A stretch of 64,000 nt of DNA, taken from assembly GCF_003544855.1 (NCBI RefSeq), contig NZ_CP032101.1, positions 1,798,001 through 1,862,000 of the forward strand. The letters run 5' to 3'. Shown in pieces: positions 36,066 through 45,823 of this stretch (positions are counted from its first letter, which is position 1; every line of letters begins with the position of its first letter). Below the pieces are notes generated by a model that did not search any database, was not told where the DNA came from, and saw only the letters and a program-made list of their open reading frames with translations. Source of the stretch: Malaciobacter marinus. Its GTDB lineage: Bacteria; Campylobacterota; Campylobacteria; Campylobacterales; Arcobacteraceae. Made by a program: the position numbers and the translations under genes.

Positions 36066-39000
36066 ATGATTGAAGAAGAATATGTAAAACAAGAAGATAA
36101 AACTATAGAAAATTATGAACTTTATTTAATAAGAAAATCACAAAAAATATATAAACCAATAAGACCTTCAAGAGGATTTAGAAAAGCAGATGAAACCTAT
36201 GTAACTAATAAAGAAGAATCAGAATTTGATAATATATATTCTCATACCTTAGCTTTTGTATATGTTGTAAAAGGAAGTGAATATTCAGAATATAAAATTT
36301 ATAATAATGGCGGAATAAATGCAGAAGAATTAAAAGATATAAGGTATCAAGATACAAAAACTGAAATAATAAGAAAATTTATTCCACTTAAAGAAAAAAG
36401 TTCATATCAAATTTATTATAGTAATTTCAAATTAAATAACCTAAGCGATATACAAAAACTTTCTGAACTAAAAATAGATACCAAATCCCTAGATAGTAAA
36501 AGTGGAATTTATATAAAAGATATAGATAGTATCAATAAAAATAAAATTGAACAAAAACTTCTAGATGTACAAAAAAGTAAAAATGAAGAAAAAAATTTAA
36601 ATATTATAGTTGGATTTATAGAAGATCCTATAGGAGAAATAGAAGATTTATATGAAGAGTATTATACAAATTATAAATTAGCATATAGTTATAATCAAAA
36701 TATTTTTGATGATATAAAAAAGAGAAACTCATATGCATATACTATTGCAAATCTTGTAGATTATTTTTATGTTTCTGACTTTGAAGAGGAAAAATATAGA
36801 AAAAATTTATTTACATTAAGAGATTGTTATAAAGAATTTATTGAGATGATATTTCTTAATAAAGAACTATATAACTATGTTTTAAAATTTAAAGATATTG
36901 AAAATATTGTTCATAAAGATGTAAAGAAAAAAGCATTTTCGTACATAAAGATGCTAACAAACTATTCAAAAGGATTTTTTGATCATAGCTTTATATATTT
37001 TGAAGATGAAAATAAATCAAAAATAAAAAAACATTATTTAAAAAAAAACATTTATTTTAATAATGAATTTATTATGTTAGATAATATCAAATTTTTTTAC
37101 TCTACAAATGTTAAAAAAGAATCATTGATGAGATTTACAGGAAATGATGATTATACACTAGTCAAAGAAGATGCAGAACAAGTTTTGGCTCATATTGTTT
37201 TTTGTTTGTTTTTTTTAGATGATTTTAAAGATGATATTAAACCTTTAATAGATTATCAAAAATTTATAAAAATAAGAAATGATTTTTTAATCGCATATAG
37301 AAGAATTATTCCTTTACCAAATATAGGATATGGAAAAATTTCAAATGTAAAATCAGTTGTAGAAAATCAAGAATTCTATAATGAAACAGTATTTAAAAAT
37401 AGTCAAACAACAAGAAATAAGAAAAACTTTATTAAAAAGATTTTTTCAAATAATGAAAAAAATAATCACTTCTTAAAAGATTATAAACAATTGGATAATC
37501 ATCACATTATGAAATCTTTTGATTACTCATATAAAATAAGCTATAAAAGCGATTTACTTTATATTCCAAAAGATATAAAGTATTATCAAGAAAAAGCAGT
37601 CAAATCGCCTAAAACTATTTTAAAAACTATTAAAACAAAGTTTTTAGAAGGAAAATTAGAAAAGTTACTTTTAAAATATCAAAGTTGTAATATAGACAGT
37701 TTTGAATATGTAGTGGGAGGTATGAATATTATCTATTCTCTTTGTTCTTGTAAAATTCCTTTAGATGAAGAAGTATTAGTAAATGGAATATTTGCTAGTG
37801 AAGATATTAAATACCTTTTAAATTTTACAGATGATATAGTAGACAAAAAAATTAAATTAGAAGATACTAAAAAAGAGCTTATTTTAGGAAATTATCAAAT
37901 ATCAGAACATTTTGATGAGTATCTTATAAAACAACTTTTAAATGAACTACTTTTTCTAAAATCAAGTAATATAGCAAAAGAAAAAGCTCAAAAGTTTTTT
38001 GATAAATATCATAACTTAGCAAAAAAAGAAAAAAAGAAAAAAGATGAAAAAACAGTAAAAAAAGATAAAAATAATGAAGATGAAAATGAAAAAATAGAAC
38101 CTTTAGATTTAGATAATGATATTAAAAAATCAGAAAAAGAGGTACATTTTGTTTTAAAATTTATGTGTGGAATAACAGATTTAATTGATAAAAGTTTGGA
38201 TAAGTTTTTGGAAGAATACTCAAATGATGAAACATATCAAGTAAAAGGAGTGTCAAAAACAAGAGCTTTGCAATTAGGTTTAGCATTTAAAGCCTACGCT
38301 TCTATGTTAGCAATAGCATCAATAAAAGAGTATATCTACGATAATAAAAATAAAGATATAAAATCAACAATAGGCTTTGTAAATGATTTCGCAGGATTAA
38401 ATAGTGCTTTAATAGGAATATTGCAAAATGAAAAGTTTGAAAATATAGCACAAACTTTTTTAAATAAAATGAATAAAAAATCAGCTGGTAAAAATCTAAT
38501 AAAAATAAACCTTGCAAATAATGACTTTTTAACAGCAAGTGGCAAATTCTTTGCAAAAGTATCAGCATACACAGTAATAATTATTGCTATAGTAGATGCA
38601 ATAAAATATGAGAAAAATGAAGATTATGATGCTTTAGCTGTAAGTGTTGGGATGATAACTTTAAATGTAGTGGCATTTTTAGTAACTAGTGGAACACCTT
38701 TAATTACGTTTGTATCAATAAGTTCAATTGCATATGCAATTGTAATGTTAAAGTTTGTTGATAGTGCATTTGAAAGCTATTTAAAAAAGTCATTGTTTTA
38801 TAAAGATGATATATATCTAGAAAGTAAAGATAAAAATATAAAAGGCTTTCCTTCAAAATATCTATTAGAAACAACAAATAGAAAAGAAGAACTAAAAACT
38901 ATAAATAGTGAAGGATTTAGAAGTGCTAAAAATATAACAAATTTTATAGGAGAAAATTATAAAACAAATGAGTCGTATTTTGATATAGCACTAAAAAATG

Positions 39001-39485
39001 AATTAAGCTTTTTACAGTCTGTTATGTATGGATTCAAATTAGATAAAGAAGAAATAAAAAGTCATCAAAAAGTAAAAACAGTAAATGGTTATGAAATAGA
39101 TTTTTATGCTTATGAAGGATTAAAGATACCAAAAATAATTGCAGATGATAAAGAGTTTAAACTTTTCTTTTCTCCCTATGGAGATGAGTATTTAGAAATA
39201 AATAAAGCAGCATTAATTGATACTAATGGTATATTTAATTTTTTCCCAAAAGAAAATTCTTATTTTATTTTAAATAATTTTACAAATAAAATAAAAAAAG
39301 AAAATCATAGCTCATATATAATAGTTACAAGCTCTTTAATAGATTTAAAATATAAAGTAGTATTTAAAGATTTAAATAAAATAGAAACTTCATCAGATTT
39401 TCTACCAAAAATGAATTGCAAAATAGAAATAGAATCATTAGAACAGATAAGTTTTATACCTAAAGATATAAAATACTTAGAATAA
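36066..39485 (+). CDS. Large putative spike-delivered effector (toxin body)
   Basis: This unrecognised protein has 1139 residues from ATG 36066, but its frame is open from 35955 and continues the DUF4280 domain. The ATG lacks a ribosome-binding site and lies mid-frame. The joined product would have 1261 residues. A Lys/Glu-rich linker covers about 650-685. Hydrophobic segments at about 825-842 and 858-898 could insert in a membrane. The block NLNIIVGFIEDPIGEIEDLY (about 178-197) recalls VasX-type T6SS effectors, which form pores. A pore-forming role is inference. Two lipoprotein genes follow. Confidence 0.7.
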   Translation: MIEEEYVKQEDKTIENYELYLIRKSQKIYKPIRPSRGFRKADETYVTNKEESEFDNIYSHTLAFVYVVKGSEYSEYKIYNNGGINAEELKDIRYQDTKTEIIRKFIPLKEKSSYQIYYSNFKLNNLSDIQKLSELKIDTKSLDSKSGIYIKDIDSINKNKIEQKLLDVQKSKNEEKNLNIIVGFIEDPIGEIEDLYEEYYTNYKLAYSYNQNIFDDIKKRNSYAYTIANLVDYFYVSDFEEEKYRKNLFTLRDCYKEFIEMIFLNKELYNYVLKFKDIENIVHKDVKKKAFSYIKMLTNYSKGFFDHSFIYFEDENKSKIKKHYLKKNIYFNNEFIMLDNIKFFYSTNVKKESLMRFTGNDDYTLVKEDAEQVLAHIVFCLFFLDDFKDDIKPLIDYQKFIKIRNDFLIAYRRIIPLPNIGYGKISNVKSVVENQEFYNETVFKNSQTTRNKKNFIKKIFSNNEKNNHFLKDYKQLDNHHIMKSFDYSYKISYKSDLLYIPKDIKYYQEKAVKSPKTILKTIKTKFLEGKLEKLLLKYQSCNIDSFEYVVGGMNIIYSLCSCKIPLDEEVLVNGIFASEDIKYLLNFTDDIVDKKIKLEDTKKELILGNYQISEHFDEYLIKQLLNELLFLKSSNIAKEKAQKFFDKYHNLAKKEKKKKDEKTVKKDKNNEDENEKIEPLDLDNDIKKSEKEVHFVLKFMCGITDLIDKSLDKFLEEYSNDETYQVKGVSKTRALQLGLAFKAYASMLAIASIKEYIYDNKNKDIKSTIGFVNDFAGLNSALIGILQNEKFENIAQTFLNKMNKKSAGKNLIKINLANNDFLTASGKFFAKVSAYTVIIIAIVDAIKYEKNEDYDALAVSVGMITLNVVAFLVTSGTPLITFVSISSIAYAIVMLKFVDSAFESYLKKSLFYKDDIYLESKDKNIKGFPSKYLLETTNRKEELKTINSEGFRSAKNITNFIGENYKTNESYFDIALKNELSFLQSVMYGFKLDKEEIKSHQKVKTVNGYEIDFYAYEGLKIPKIIADDKEFKLFFSPYGDEYLEINKAALIDTNGIFNFFPKENSYFILNNFTNKIKKENHSSYIIVTSSLIDLKYKVVFKDLNKIETSSDFLPKMNCKIEIESLEQISFIPKDIKYLE

Positions 39486-39505
39486 TATAAAAAAAGAGGA
39501 ATTAA

Positions 39506-40339
39506 ATGAAAGTAAAAACAATAATAAATATATTAATAATAGCAATAATAAGTCTAAACTTAACTGCATGTGAAGATAATAAAAGTTCAAATAATACAAA
39601 AGAAAAGGAAATTAAATTTACTCCTTCTTTACCTATGCCTGATGTTAAAGAAGAATATATAAATAAATATTTTAAATTAAGTCAATTATCTAATGCAAAA
39701 AAAGACCCAGTCCCAGCTATGAAGATAGGATATGCATATTCAGAAAAGTTACATGATTATGAAAAAGCCTTAGAGTGGTATAAATATGCTGATTCGATGA
39801 TTGCATTAGGAGAGAATTCATATTTTGCATGTTATGCATTGCAAAAGTTAAAAAGATATGATGAAGCAATTAGTTGGTGTAAAAAAGCTATTGATTTAAA
39901 ATGGGATAAAGCTTTATTTAGAATAGGAGATATTTATAAGGAACTAAATGATTATGATAAGGCAGTATTTTATTATAAACAATCATTTGAAAAAACAAAA
40001 GATAAAATGTCTGCAAATAATTTAGGATTTATTTTTTCTAAAAAATTAAATAATTATCAAAAAGCTGAAAAATGGTATAAAGAAGCAATAAAATTAAATA
40101 ATTATGAATCATATAAAAATATTTCGAGTTTATATCATGAAAAATTAAAAAATGATATAAAAGCTTCAGCTTATGCAATAGCAGTAATAGATACAAAATA
40201 TACAAAAGCTTCAGTTCTAAGGGTTCTACAGAATGACATGAAAATACCAAATGATATAATCCAAAAAGGCTATGAGTTACAACTAAATTCAGATGAATTT
40301 CCAATAAAATATAAAGGTAAATTAGATTTAGATGAGTAG
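39506..40339 (+). CDS. TPR/Sel1-like lipoprotein, copy 1 (candidate immunity protein)
   Basis: This 277-residue lipoprotein has a signal sequence with lipobox LTAC (Cys 22). TPR/Sel1-like helical repeats follow: DYEKALEWYKYADSM, RYDEAISWCKKAIDLKWDKA, DYDKAVFYYKQSFEK and NYQKAEKWYKEAIKL. It begins 20 bases after the toxin gene and overlaps its paralogue by eight bases. Periplasmic repeat lipoproteins directly after a spike-linked effector are typical candidates for immunity. That role is inferred from position and duplication, not shown. Confidence 0.7.
   Translation: MKVKTIINILIIAIISLNLTACEDNKSSNNTKEKEIKFTPSLPMPDVKEEYINKYFKLSQLSNAKKDPVPAMKIGYAYSEKLHDYEKALEWYKYADSMIALGENSYFACYALQKLKRYDEAISWCKKAIDLKWDKALFRIGDIYKELNDYDKAVFYYKQSFEKTKDKMSANNLGFIFSKKLNNYQKAEKWYKEAIKLNNYESYKNISSLYHEKLKNDIKASAYAIAVIDTKYTKASVLRVLQNDMKIPNDIIQKGYELQLNSDEFPIKYKGKLDLDE
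39755..39912 (+). repeat. Near-identical 158-base segment, copy 1
   Basis: This segment matches 40569-40726 at 154 of 158 positions by my alignment. The four differences cluster in one short stretch, while the rest of the two genes has diverged much more. It suggests recent gene conversion or purifying selection on this part. Confidence 0.8.
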
Positions 40340-41150
40340 ATTAATAAAAATAGTACTAATAGGAATAGTAGCATTAAGTTTTATATCTTGTGAAAATAAT
40401 GAAACAACAAATAAAAAAGAAGTTAAGTATAAAGCATCTTTGCCTATGCCAGAATGGGATAAAAAAGCAGATAAAATCATTCATAATTATTATAATAATT
40501 GGCATGATGCAAAAAAAGACCCAATCCCAGCGATGAAAATAGGATATGCATATTCAGAAGAACTAAAAGATTATGAAAAAGCCTTAGAGTGGTATAAATA
40601 TGCTGATTCGATGATACCTTTAGAAGAGAATTCATATTTTGCATGTTATGCATTGCAAAAGTTAAAAAGATATGATGAAGCAATTAGTTGGTGTAAAAAA
40701 GCTATTGATTTAAAATGGGATAAAGCATTGCCATTATTAGCAACAGTTTATGAAGATAATAAAAGATATTATGAAGCAATTAAATATTATAAACAATCAT
40801 ATAATAAAACTAAAGATGGTTTATCTGCAAATAATTTAGGATATTTATATTCTTCAAAAATTAAAGATTATAAAGAAGCTGAAAAATGGTATAAAAAAGC
40901 AATTAGATTAAATCATCAATCTACTTATCAAAGTTTTGCAACTTTTTACCATGAAGATTTAAAAGAAGATATTAAAGCAAGTGCTTATTCTATAGCATTA
41001 ATAGATACAAAGTATACAAAAAGTTCAGTTTTAAAAGTATTACAAGATGAATGGAAAATCCCAAACAATATAATCCAAAAAGGCTACGAACTACAATTAA
41101 ATTCAGATGAATTTCCAATAAAATATAAAGGTCAGTTAGGATTACCATAA
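40332..41150 (+). CDS. TPR/Sel1-like lipoprotein, copy 2 (candidate immunity protein)
   Basis: This 272-residue paralogue of the preceding lipoprotein has lipobox FISC (Cys 20) and the same repeat order. The identical core is LEWYKYADSMI and YFACYALQKLKRYDEAISWC. The C-terminal block GYELQLNSDEFPIKYKG is also almost the same in both. The N-terminal region and the third and fourth repeats differ, as expected if each copy binds a different toxin variant. It overlaps copy 1 by eight bases. Confidence 0.7.
   Translation: MSRLIKIVLIGIVALSFISCENNETTNKKEVKYKASLPMPEWDKKADKIIHNYYNNWHDAKKDPIPAMKIGYAYSEELKDYEKALEWYKYADSMIPLEENSYFACYALQKLKRYDEAISWCKKAIDLKWDKALPLLATVYEDNKRYYEAIKYYKQSYNKTKDGLSANNLGYLYSSKIKDYKEAEKWYKKAIRLNHQSTYQSFATFYHEDLKEDIKASAYSIALIDTKYTKSSVLKVLQDEWKIPNNIIQKGYELQLNSDEFPIKYKGQLGLP
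40569..40726 (+). repeat. Near-identical 158-base segment, copy 2
   Basis: This is the partner of 39755-39912, with 154 of 158 bases identical. The direct repeats are 814 bases apart and could recombine to delete one gene. Confidence 0.8.
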
Positions 41151-41174
41151 TTATAAATAAACAAAAGATACTTA

Positions 41175-41516
41175 TTAAGCATCTTTAGCTTTTTGTATCT
41201 CTTTTGTATATTTATATTCAATAAAATTATAAACATTTGCTTCTTTATTTTTTGATAAAAATAAAAACATTTCAAATAACTTAAAGCCTACTTTGAAAAA
41301 GCCTGTAAAAGGAAGCATATAAGCCAACAATGTCATTTGTTTATGATATGGATAATATATATCGTACTCTTTTTTTAATTCATTTAATTGAATACTTTGC
41401 TCTTTTAATTTTTCAGTATCATTTGTCTTCACAACCATTAAAACAACTAGAATATTTGCAAATATCATAAAAATATTTGCTAACCAACCTAAAATAAAAA
41501 TCTCTTCATAACTCAA
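41175..41516 (-). CDS. Small membrane protein, unrecognised
   Basis: This 113-residue protein of no known family to me has a membrane helix at about 7-29, a polar loop with Lys/Glu (about 30-60), a second hydrophobic segment (about 62-88) and a charged C-terminal tail. It points leftward between the lipoprotein pair and murJ, so it is transcribed towards the toxin locus. Its start ATG at 41516 lies about 85 bases from murJ. Confidence 0.55.
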   Translation of the reverse strand: MSYEEIFILGWLANIFMIFANILVVLMVVKTNDTEKLKEQSIQLNELKKEYDIYYPYHKQMTLLAYMLPFTGFFKVGFKLFEMFLFLSKNKEANVYNFIEYKYTKEIQKAKDA

Positions 41517-41601
41517 AACAAAACATTCCTTATTTAAATTTTATATAATTATACAATAATTTCTTTGAACCTCTAAAGCAAGATTTGGCTAATATATCAA
41601 A

Positions 41602-42912
41602 ATGTTAATTAAATCAATTTTTACAAATAGTAGTGGTATTTTATTTTCAAGAATTTTAGGTTTTATAAGAGATTTACTAACTGCCTCAATTTTGGGAGCA
41701 AATATTTATAGTGATATATTTTTTGTTGCTTTTAAATTACCTAACCTTTTTAGAAGAATTTTTGCAGAAGGTGCATTTACACAAGCCTTTATCCCAGCAT
41801 ATGCAAAAGCAAAACATAAAATTAGATTTTCATCAATTATTTTTTTACAACTTATTGGTTTTTTATTGATTTTATCTTTATTTGTTACACTTTTTTCAGA
41901 ATTAATAACAAAAGCAATTGCATTAGGATTTGATGAAAAAACTGTAAAACTAGCAGCACCACTTGTAGCTATCAATTTTTACTATTTACCTTTAATATTC
42001 ATAGTTACATTTATGGCTGCTTTATTACAATATAAAAATCATTTTGCTACAACTGCATTTTCAACGGCTCTTTTAAATTTAGCATTAATAGCAGCTTTAT
42101 TAGTCTCAAAAGATTTAGATAAGTACCAAATAACATACTATTTATCTTATGGTGTTTTAATTGGTGGTTTTTTACAAGTTATAGCTCATATAATTGCAAT
42201 TAAAAAGAAAAATTTATTAAAAATTTTCACTTTTGATAGAAAGAAAAAAGAAGAAAACAGATTTTATAAAAGTTTCTTAGGTGCAACAATAGGAAGCTCA
42301 ACAGCGCATATTTCAGCATTTTTAGATACTTGGTTAGCTTCATTTTTAGTTAGTGGATCTATTTCTTATCTTTATTATGCAAATAGAGTTTTTCAACTAC
42401 CATTAGCTCTTTTTGCAATTGCTACATCAATTGCACTTTTTCCAATGATTTCAAAAGCTATAAAAAATAAAGATGAACAAAAAGCACTGCGACTTTTAAA
42501 AAAATCAACTTTTATACTTTTTATTTTATTAAGTATTGCAACAATAATTGGAATAATATTCAATGAATTTATAATATGGTTACTTTTTCAAAGAGGTGCT
42601 TTTACACAAATAGATACACAAAATACAGCCCTAATTTTAATTATGTATTTAATAGGTCTTTTACCTTTTGGAATAGCTAAAATTTTTTCACTTTGGTTAT
42701 ATTCCCATGAAAAACAGTTTTTAGCAGCAAAAATATCAATGAAAGCATTAGCTTGGAATATTGTATTTTCACTAGCTTTAATTATTCCTTATGAAGCAGC
42801 TGGACTTGCATTAGCAAGTACACTTAGTGGGTTTATTTTATTTTATTTAACTATTAAAGAGTTTGGACTAAGTAAATTCCTCAATCTTTTTACAAACAAA
42901 TCTTTGCTATAA
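41602..42912 (+). CDS. murJ: Lipid II flippase MurJ
   Basis: This 436-residue MATE-like flippase moves lipid II across the inner membrane for peptidoglycan synthesis. Its N terminus (SRILGFIRDLLTASILG, and KLPNLFRRIFAEGAFTQAFIP at about 45-65) is the classic MurJ signature. About 12 helices are visible; the family usually has 14. It heads a long rightward run of envelope and housekeeping genes. Confidence 0.92.
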   Translation: MLIKSIFTNSSGILFSRILGFIRDLLTASILGANIYSDIFFVAFKLPNLFRRIFAEGAFTQAFIPAYAKAKHKIRFSSIIFLQLIGFLLILSLFVTLFSELITKAIALGFDEKTVKLAAPLVAINFYYLPLIFIVTFMAALLQYKNHFATTAFSTALLNLALIAALLVSKDLDKYQITYYLSYGVLIGGFLQVIAHIIAIKKKNLLKIFTFDRKKKEENRFYKSFLGATIGSSTAHISAFLDTWLASFLVSGSISYLYYANRVFQLPLALFAIATSIALFPMISKAIKNKDEQKALRLLKKSTFILFILLSIATIIGIIFNEFIIWLLFQRGAFTQIDTQNTALILIMYLIGLLPFGIAKIFSLWLYSHEKQFLAAKISMKALAWNIVFSLALIIPYEAAGLALASTLSGFILFYLTIKEFGLSKFLNLFTNKSLL

Positions 42913-42943
42913 TTACAGCTTTAATTTTTAGATTAGGATTTTT

Positions 42944-44653
42944 ATGAAACAATTTTTAAAACAATACATACCATATTACAAGGACTATAAACTTAAATTT
43001 TTTTACGCATTTATAGGTATGGCATTGGCTGCTGGAGGGACTGCTGGTTCTGCTTATGTGGTTAAGCCATTACTTGATGAAATCTTTATAGCTAAAGATT
43101 TAGATTTACTTTATACAATACCTGCTTTAGTTATCTTATTATATTTTGCAAAAGGTTTTGGGAAATATATTCAATCTTATTATATTTCATATATAGGACA
43201 AGATATAATTAGAAAAATCAGAGATAAATTACTTGGTCATACTTTGACTTTGGATATTGATTTTTTTCAAAAAAAACAAGGTGGAGAACTTATATCAAGA
43301 ATTACAAATGATATAAACAAAATCCAATCAGCTGTATCTAGTCAAATTGCTGAACTAATTAGAGAATCACTAACTATTTTTGCTTTAATTTTTGTTGTAA
43401 TTTACCAAAGTCCAGAACTTGCTTTTTATGGTTTAGTTATTATGCCAATTGCAGTTATTCCTCTTTCAAGACTTGCTAAAAAAATGAAAAAACTATCTTA
43501 TGCTTCGCAAGAAAGTATTTCTGATATTACAAGTCATTTAAGTGAGATTTTTAACAATATAGAAATAATAAAAGCAAATTCAACAGAAAAAACGGAAACA
43601 GACAAATTTCAAAAACACAATAAAAAATATTTTGATATTTCAATAAAAAGTGTAAAAACCAATGAGTTAGTATCTCCAATAATGGAAACTCTTGGGGCTT
43701 TAGCAATTGCTACTGTTATTGTGCTTGGTGGTACTAAAGTTATTGATGGGGATTTAACTGTTGGTGAATTTTTCTCTTTTATGACTGCATTATTTATGCT
43801 TTATACACCTATTAAAAAGTTATCATCTTTATATAATAAAATGCAAGCTGCCCTTGCTGCAAATGATAGAATCAATTCACTATTTGACATAAAAAGTAAT
43901 ATTCCATCTGGTAATGAAATACTAAATGAAGAGATAAAGAAAATAACTTTAGAAAATGTAAATTTAAAATATGATGATATTCCTGCACTTAAAAATATCA
44001 ATCTTGAAGTCAACCAAGGAGAAACTCTTGCACTTGTTGGTGATAGTGGAGGAGGAAAATCTTCTTTAGTAAATTTAATAGTTAGATTTTATGAAACACA
44101 CAGTGGTGAAATTAAGTTCAATAATAAAAATATTAAAGGGTTTGATATAAAATCACTAAGAGATAATATCTCAATAGTTACACAAAGAGTTTATATTTTT
44201 AATGATACTGTTTGTGCTAATATTGCCTATGGACAAGAAATAGATGAACAAAGAGTAATAAAAGCATTAAAACAATCCCATGCATATGATTTTATAAAAG
44301 ATATGGAAGATGGAATTTATACTAAGTTAGATGAGTTTGGTACAAATTTAAGTGGTGGACAAAGACAAAGAATTGCAATTGCTAGAGCTTTGTATAAAAA
44401 CCCACAAATACTTATACTTGATGAAGCAACATCAGCACTTGATAATGAGAGCGAATCTATAATTTCAGAAGTAATAGATGAAATAAGTAAAGATAAAATC
44501 ACTTTTGTAATTGCGCATAGATTAAGCACAGTAAAACATGCAACAAATATAGCAGTTTTCAGTAAAGGTAAAATTGTGTGTATTGGTAACGAATCAAAAC
44601 TAAAAGAAGAGTGTAAAGAGTATAAAAGACTATATAATTTAGCAAATTTCTAA
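42944..44653 (+). CDS. msbA: MsbA-like ABC transporter (lipid flippase type)
   Basis: This 569-residue half transporter has six helices (about 15-300) followed by an ATPase domain. The latter has Walker A GDSGGGKSS (about 367), Q-loop TQRVYIF, signature LSGGQRQRIAIARAL (about 470) and Walker B ILILDEATSALD. A homodimer would export lipid A-core or a related glycolipid. The msbA assignment rests on family and on the position next to murJ; another exporter of the family is possible. A GC-rich hairpin follows. Confidence 0.82.
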   Translation: MKQFLKQYIPYYKDYKLKFFYAFIGMALAAGGTAGSAYVVKPLLDEIFIAKDLDLLYTIPALVILLYFAKGFGKYIQSYYISYIGQDIIRKIRDKLLGHTLTLDIDFFQKKQGGELISRITNDINKIQSAVSSQIAELIRESLTIFALIFVVIYQSPELAFYGLVIMPIAVIPLSRLAKKMKKLSYASQESISDITSHLSEIFNNIEIIKANSTEKTETDKFQKHNKKYFDISIKSVKTNELVSPIMETLGALAIATVIVLGGTKVIDGDLTVGEFFSFMTALFMLYTPIKKLSSLYNKMQAALAANDRINSLFDIKSNIPSGNEILNEEIKKITLENVNLKYDDIPALKNINLEVNQGETLALVGDSGGGKSSLVNLIVRFYETHSGEIKFNNKNIKGFDIKSLRDNISIVTQRVYIFNDTVCANIAYGQEIDEQRVIKALKQSHAYDFIKDMEDGIYTKLDEFGTNLSGGQRQRIAIARALYKNPQILILDEATSALDNESESIISEVIDEISKDKITFVIAHRLSTVKHATNIAVFSKGKIVCIGNESKLKEECKEYKRLYNLANF

Positions 44654-44657
44654 CTTT

Positions 44658-44678
44658 CAAGCCTCATCTTGAGGCTTG
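44658..44678 (+). terminator. Hairpin after the msbA-like gene
   Basis: CAAGCCTCA and TGAGGCTTG are perfect nine-base arms around TCT. No T-run follows, so it may be a weak terminator or an mRNA-stabilising structure. Confidence 0.5.
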
Positions 44679-44746
44679 CTATGATATTAAAACGACTTTT
44701 TAATCTAATTTGGATAAAATAATGAAATTTTCAAAAAGGTAATATA

Positions 44747-45811
44747 GTGTTTAATTATAAAAATTTAAAAAAAGTACTATTTTTATTTCAACCAGAAACA
44801 GCCCACAATATTGCAGAGCTTGGATTAAGAGCACTTCCAAAATGCAGAATTATAACAAATTACTTGACAAAAAGAAATTTTGTAAGTGATCCAAAACTTA
44901 CACAAGAAGTTTTCAATGTAAAATTTATAAACCCAGTAGGACTAGCAGCAGGTTTTGATAAAAATTGTACTATGGTAAAATCAATGCCAGCACTTGGCTT
45001 TGGATATACTGAAATTGGAACAATGACACCAAGACCACAAGATGGAAATCCAAAACCTAGAATGTTTAGATATCCAAAAAATAATTCAGTACAAAATGCA
45101 ATGGGATTCAATAATGAAGGTGCACATGCAGTACTTAAAAATCTTGAAAAAGTTTATCCTTTTGTTTTACCAATTGGAGTAAATATTGGAAAAAATAAAA
45201 CAACACCTGAAGAGTATGCTTTAAGTGATTATAAAACATTAATTAAAAAATTTGAAAAAACAAGTGATTATATAGCAATTAATATCTCTAGTCCAAATAC
45301 ACCAAATCTTAGAGATTTACAAAATGAAGAGTTTATCACTGCATTATTTGAAATGGCAAAAGAGCTTACAAATAAACCGATTTTATTAAAAATAGCTCCA
45401 GATATGCAAGCACAAGCAGCTATAAACTTATGTAAAACAGCTGTTAATGCTGGTGCTGCTGGAATTATTGCAACAAATACAACTATTGATTATGATTTAC
45501 TTCCAGGATGCAAAGATTTTGGTGGGTTAAGTGGAGAAGTATTAACACAAAAATCATACGAACTATTTAAAGAAATAGCAAATGAGCTATTTGATAAAAC
45601 TGTTTTAATTTCAGTTGGTGGTATAAGCTCAGCACAAGAAGCCTACAAAAGAATTAAAGCAGGTGCTAGTTTAGTACAAATATATACTGGAATGATTTTT
45701 GAGGGACCTTCGGCTGTAAAAAATATAAATGAAGGTATTTTAGAACTTATGGAAAAAGATGGATATAGCCACATTAGTGAAGCTATTGGAGCAGATTTAA
45801 AAAATAACTAA
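44747..45811 (+). CDS. pyrD: Dihydroorotate dehydrogenase (quinone), class 2
   Basis: PyrD, 354 residues, oxidises dihydroorotate to orotate in pyrimidine synthesis and passes electrons to quinone. Landmarks are NPVGLAAGFDKNC (about 63), IGTMTPRPQDGNPKPRMFR (about 91), NISSPNTPNLRDLQ (about 178) and SVGGISSAQEAYKRIKAGAS (about 286). The N-terminal amphipathic helix of class 2 is present. It starts with GTG at 44747. It is followed three bases later by the M16 peptidase frame. Confidence 0.94.
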   Translation: MFNYKNLKKVLFLFQPETAHNIAELGLRALPKCRIITNYLTKRNFVSDPKLTQEVFNVKFINPVGLAAGFDKNCTMVKSMPALGFGYTEIGTMTPRPQDGNPKPRMFRYPKNNSVQNAMGFNNEGAHAVLKNLEKVYPFVLPIGVNIGKNKTTPEEYALSDYKTLIKKFEKTSDYIAINISSPNTPNLRDLQNEEFITALFEMAKELTNKPILLKIAPDMQAQAAINLCKTAVNAGAAGIIATNTTIDYDLLPGCKDFGGLSGEVLTQKSYELFKEIANELFDKTVLISVGGISSAQEAYKRIKAGASLVQIYTGMIFEGPSAVKNINEGILELMEKDGYSHISEAIGADLKNN

Positions 45812-45823
45812 AAGGTGAAAAAA

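Noticed and set aside
38302-38572. Minus-strand frames inside the large effector gene
   Set aside because: They are shadow frames caused by base composition, with no start signal or recognisable domain.
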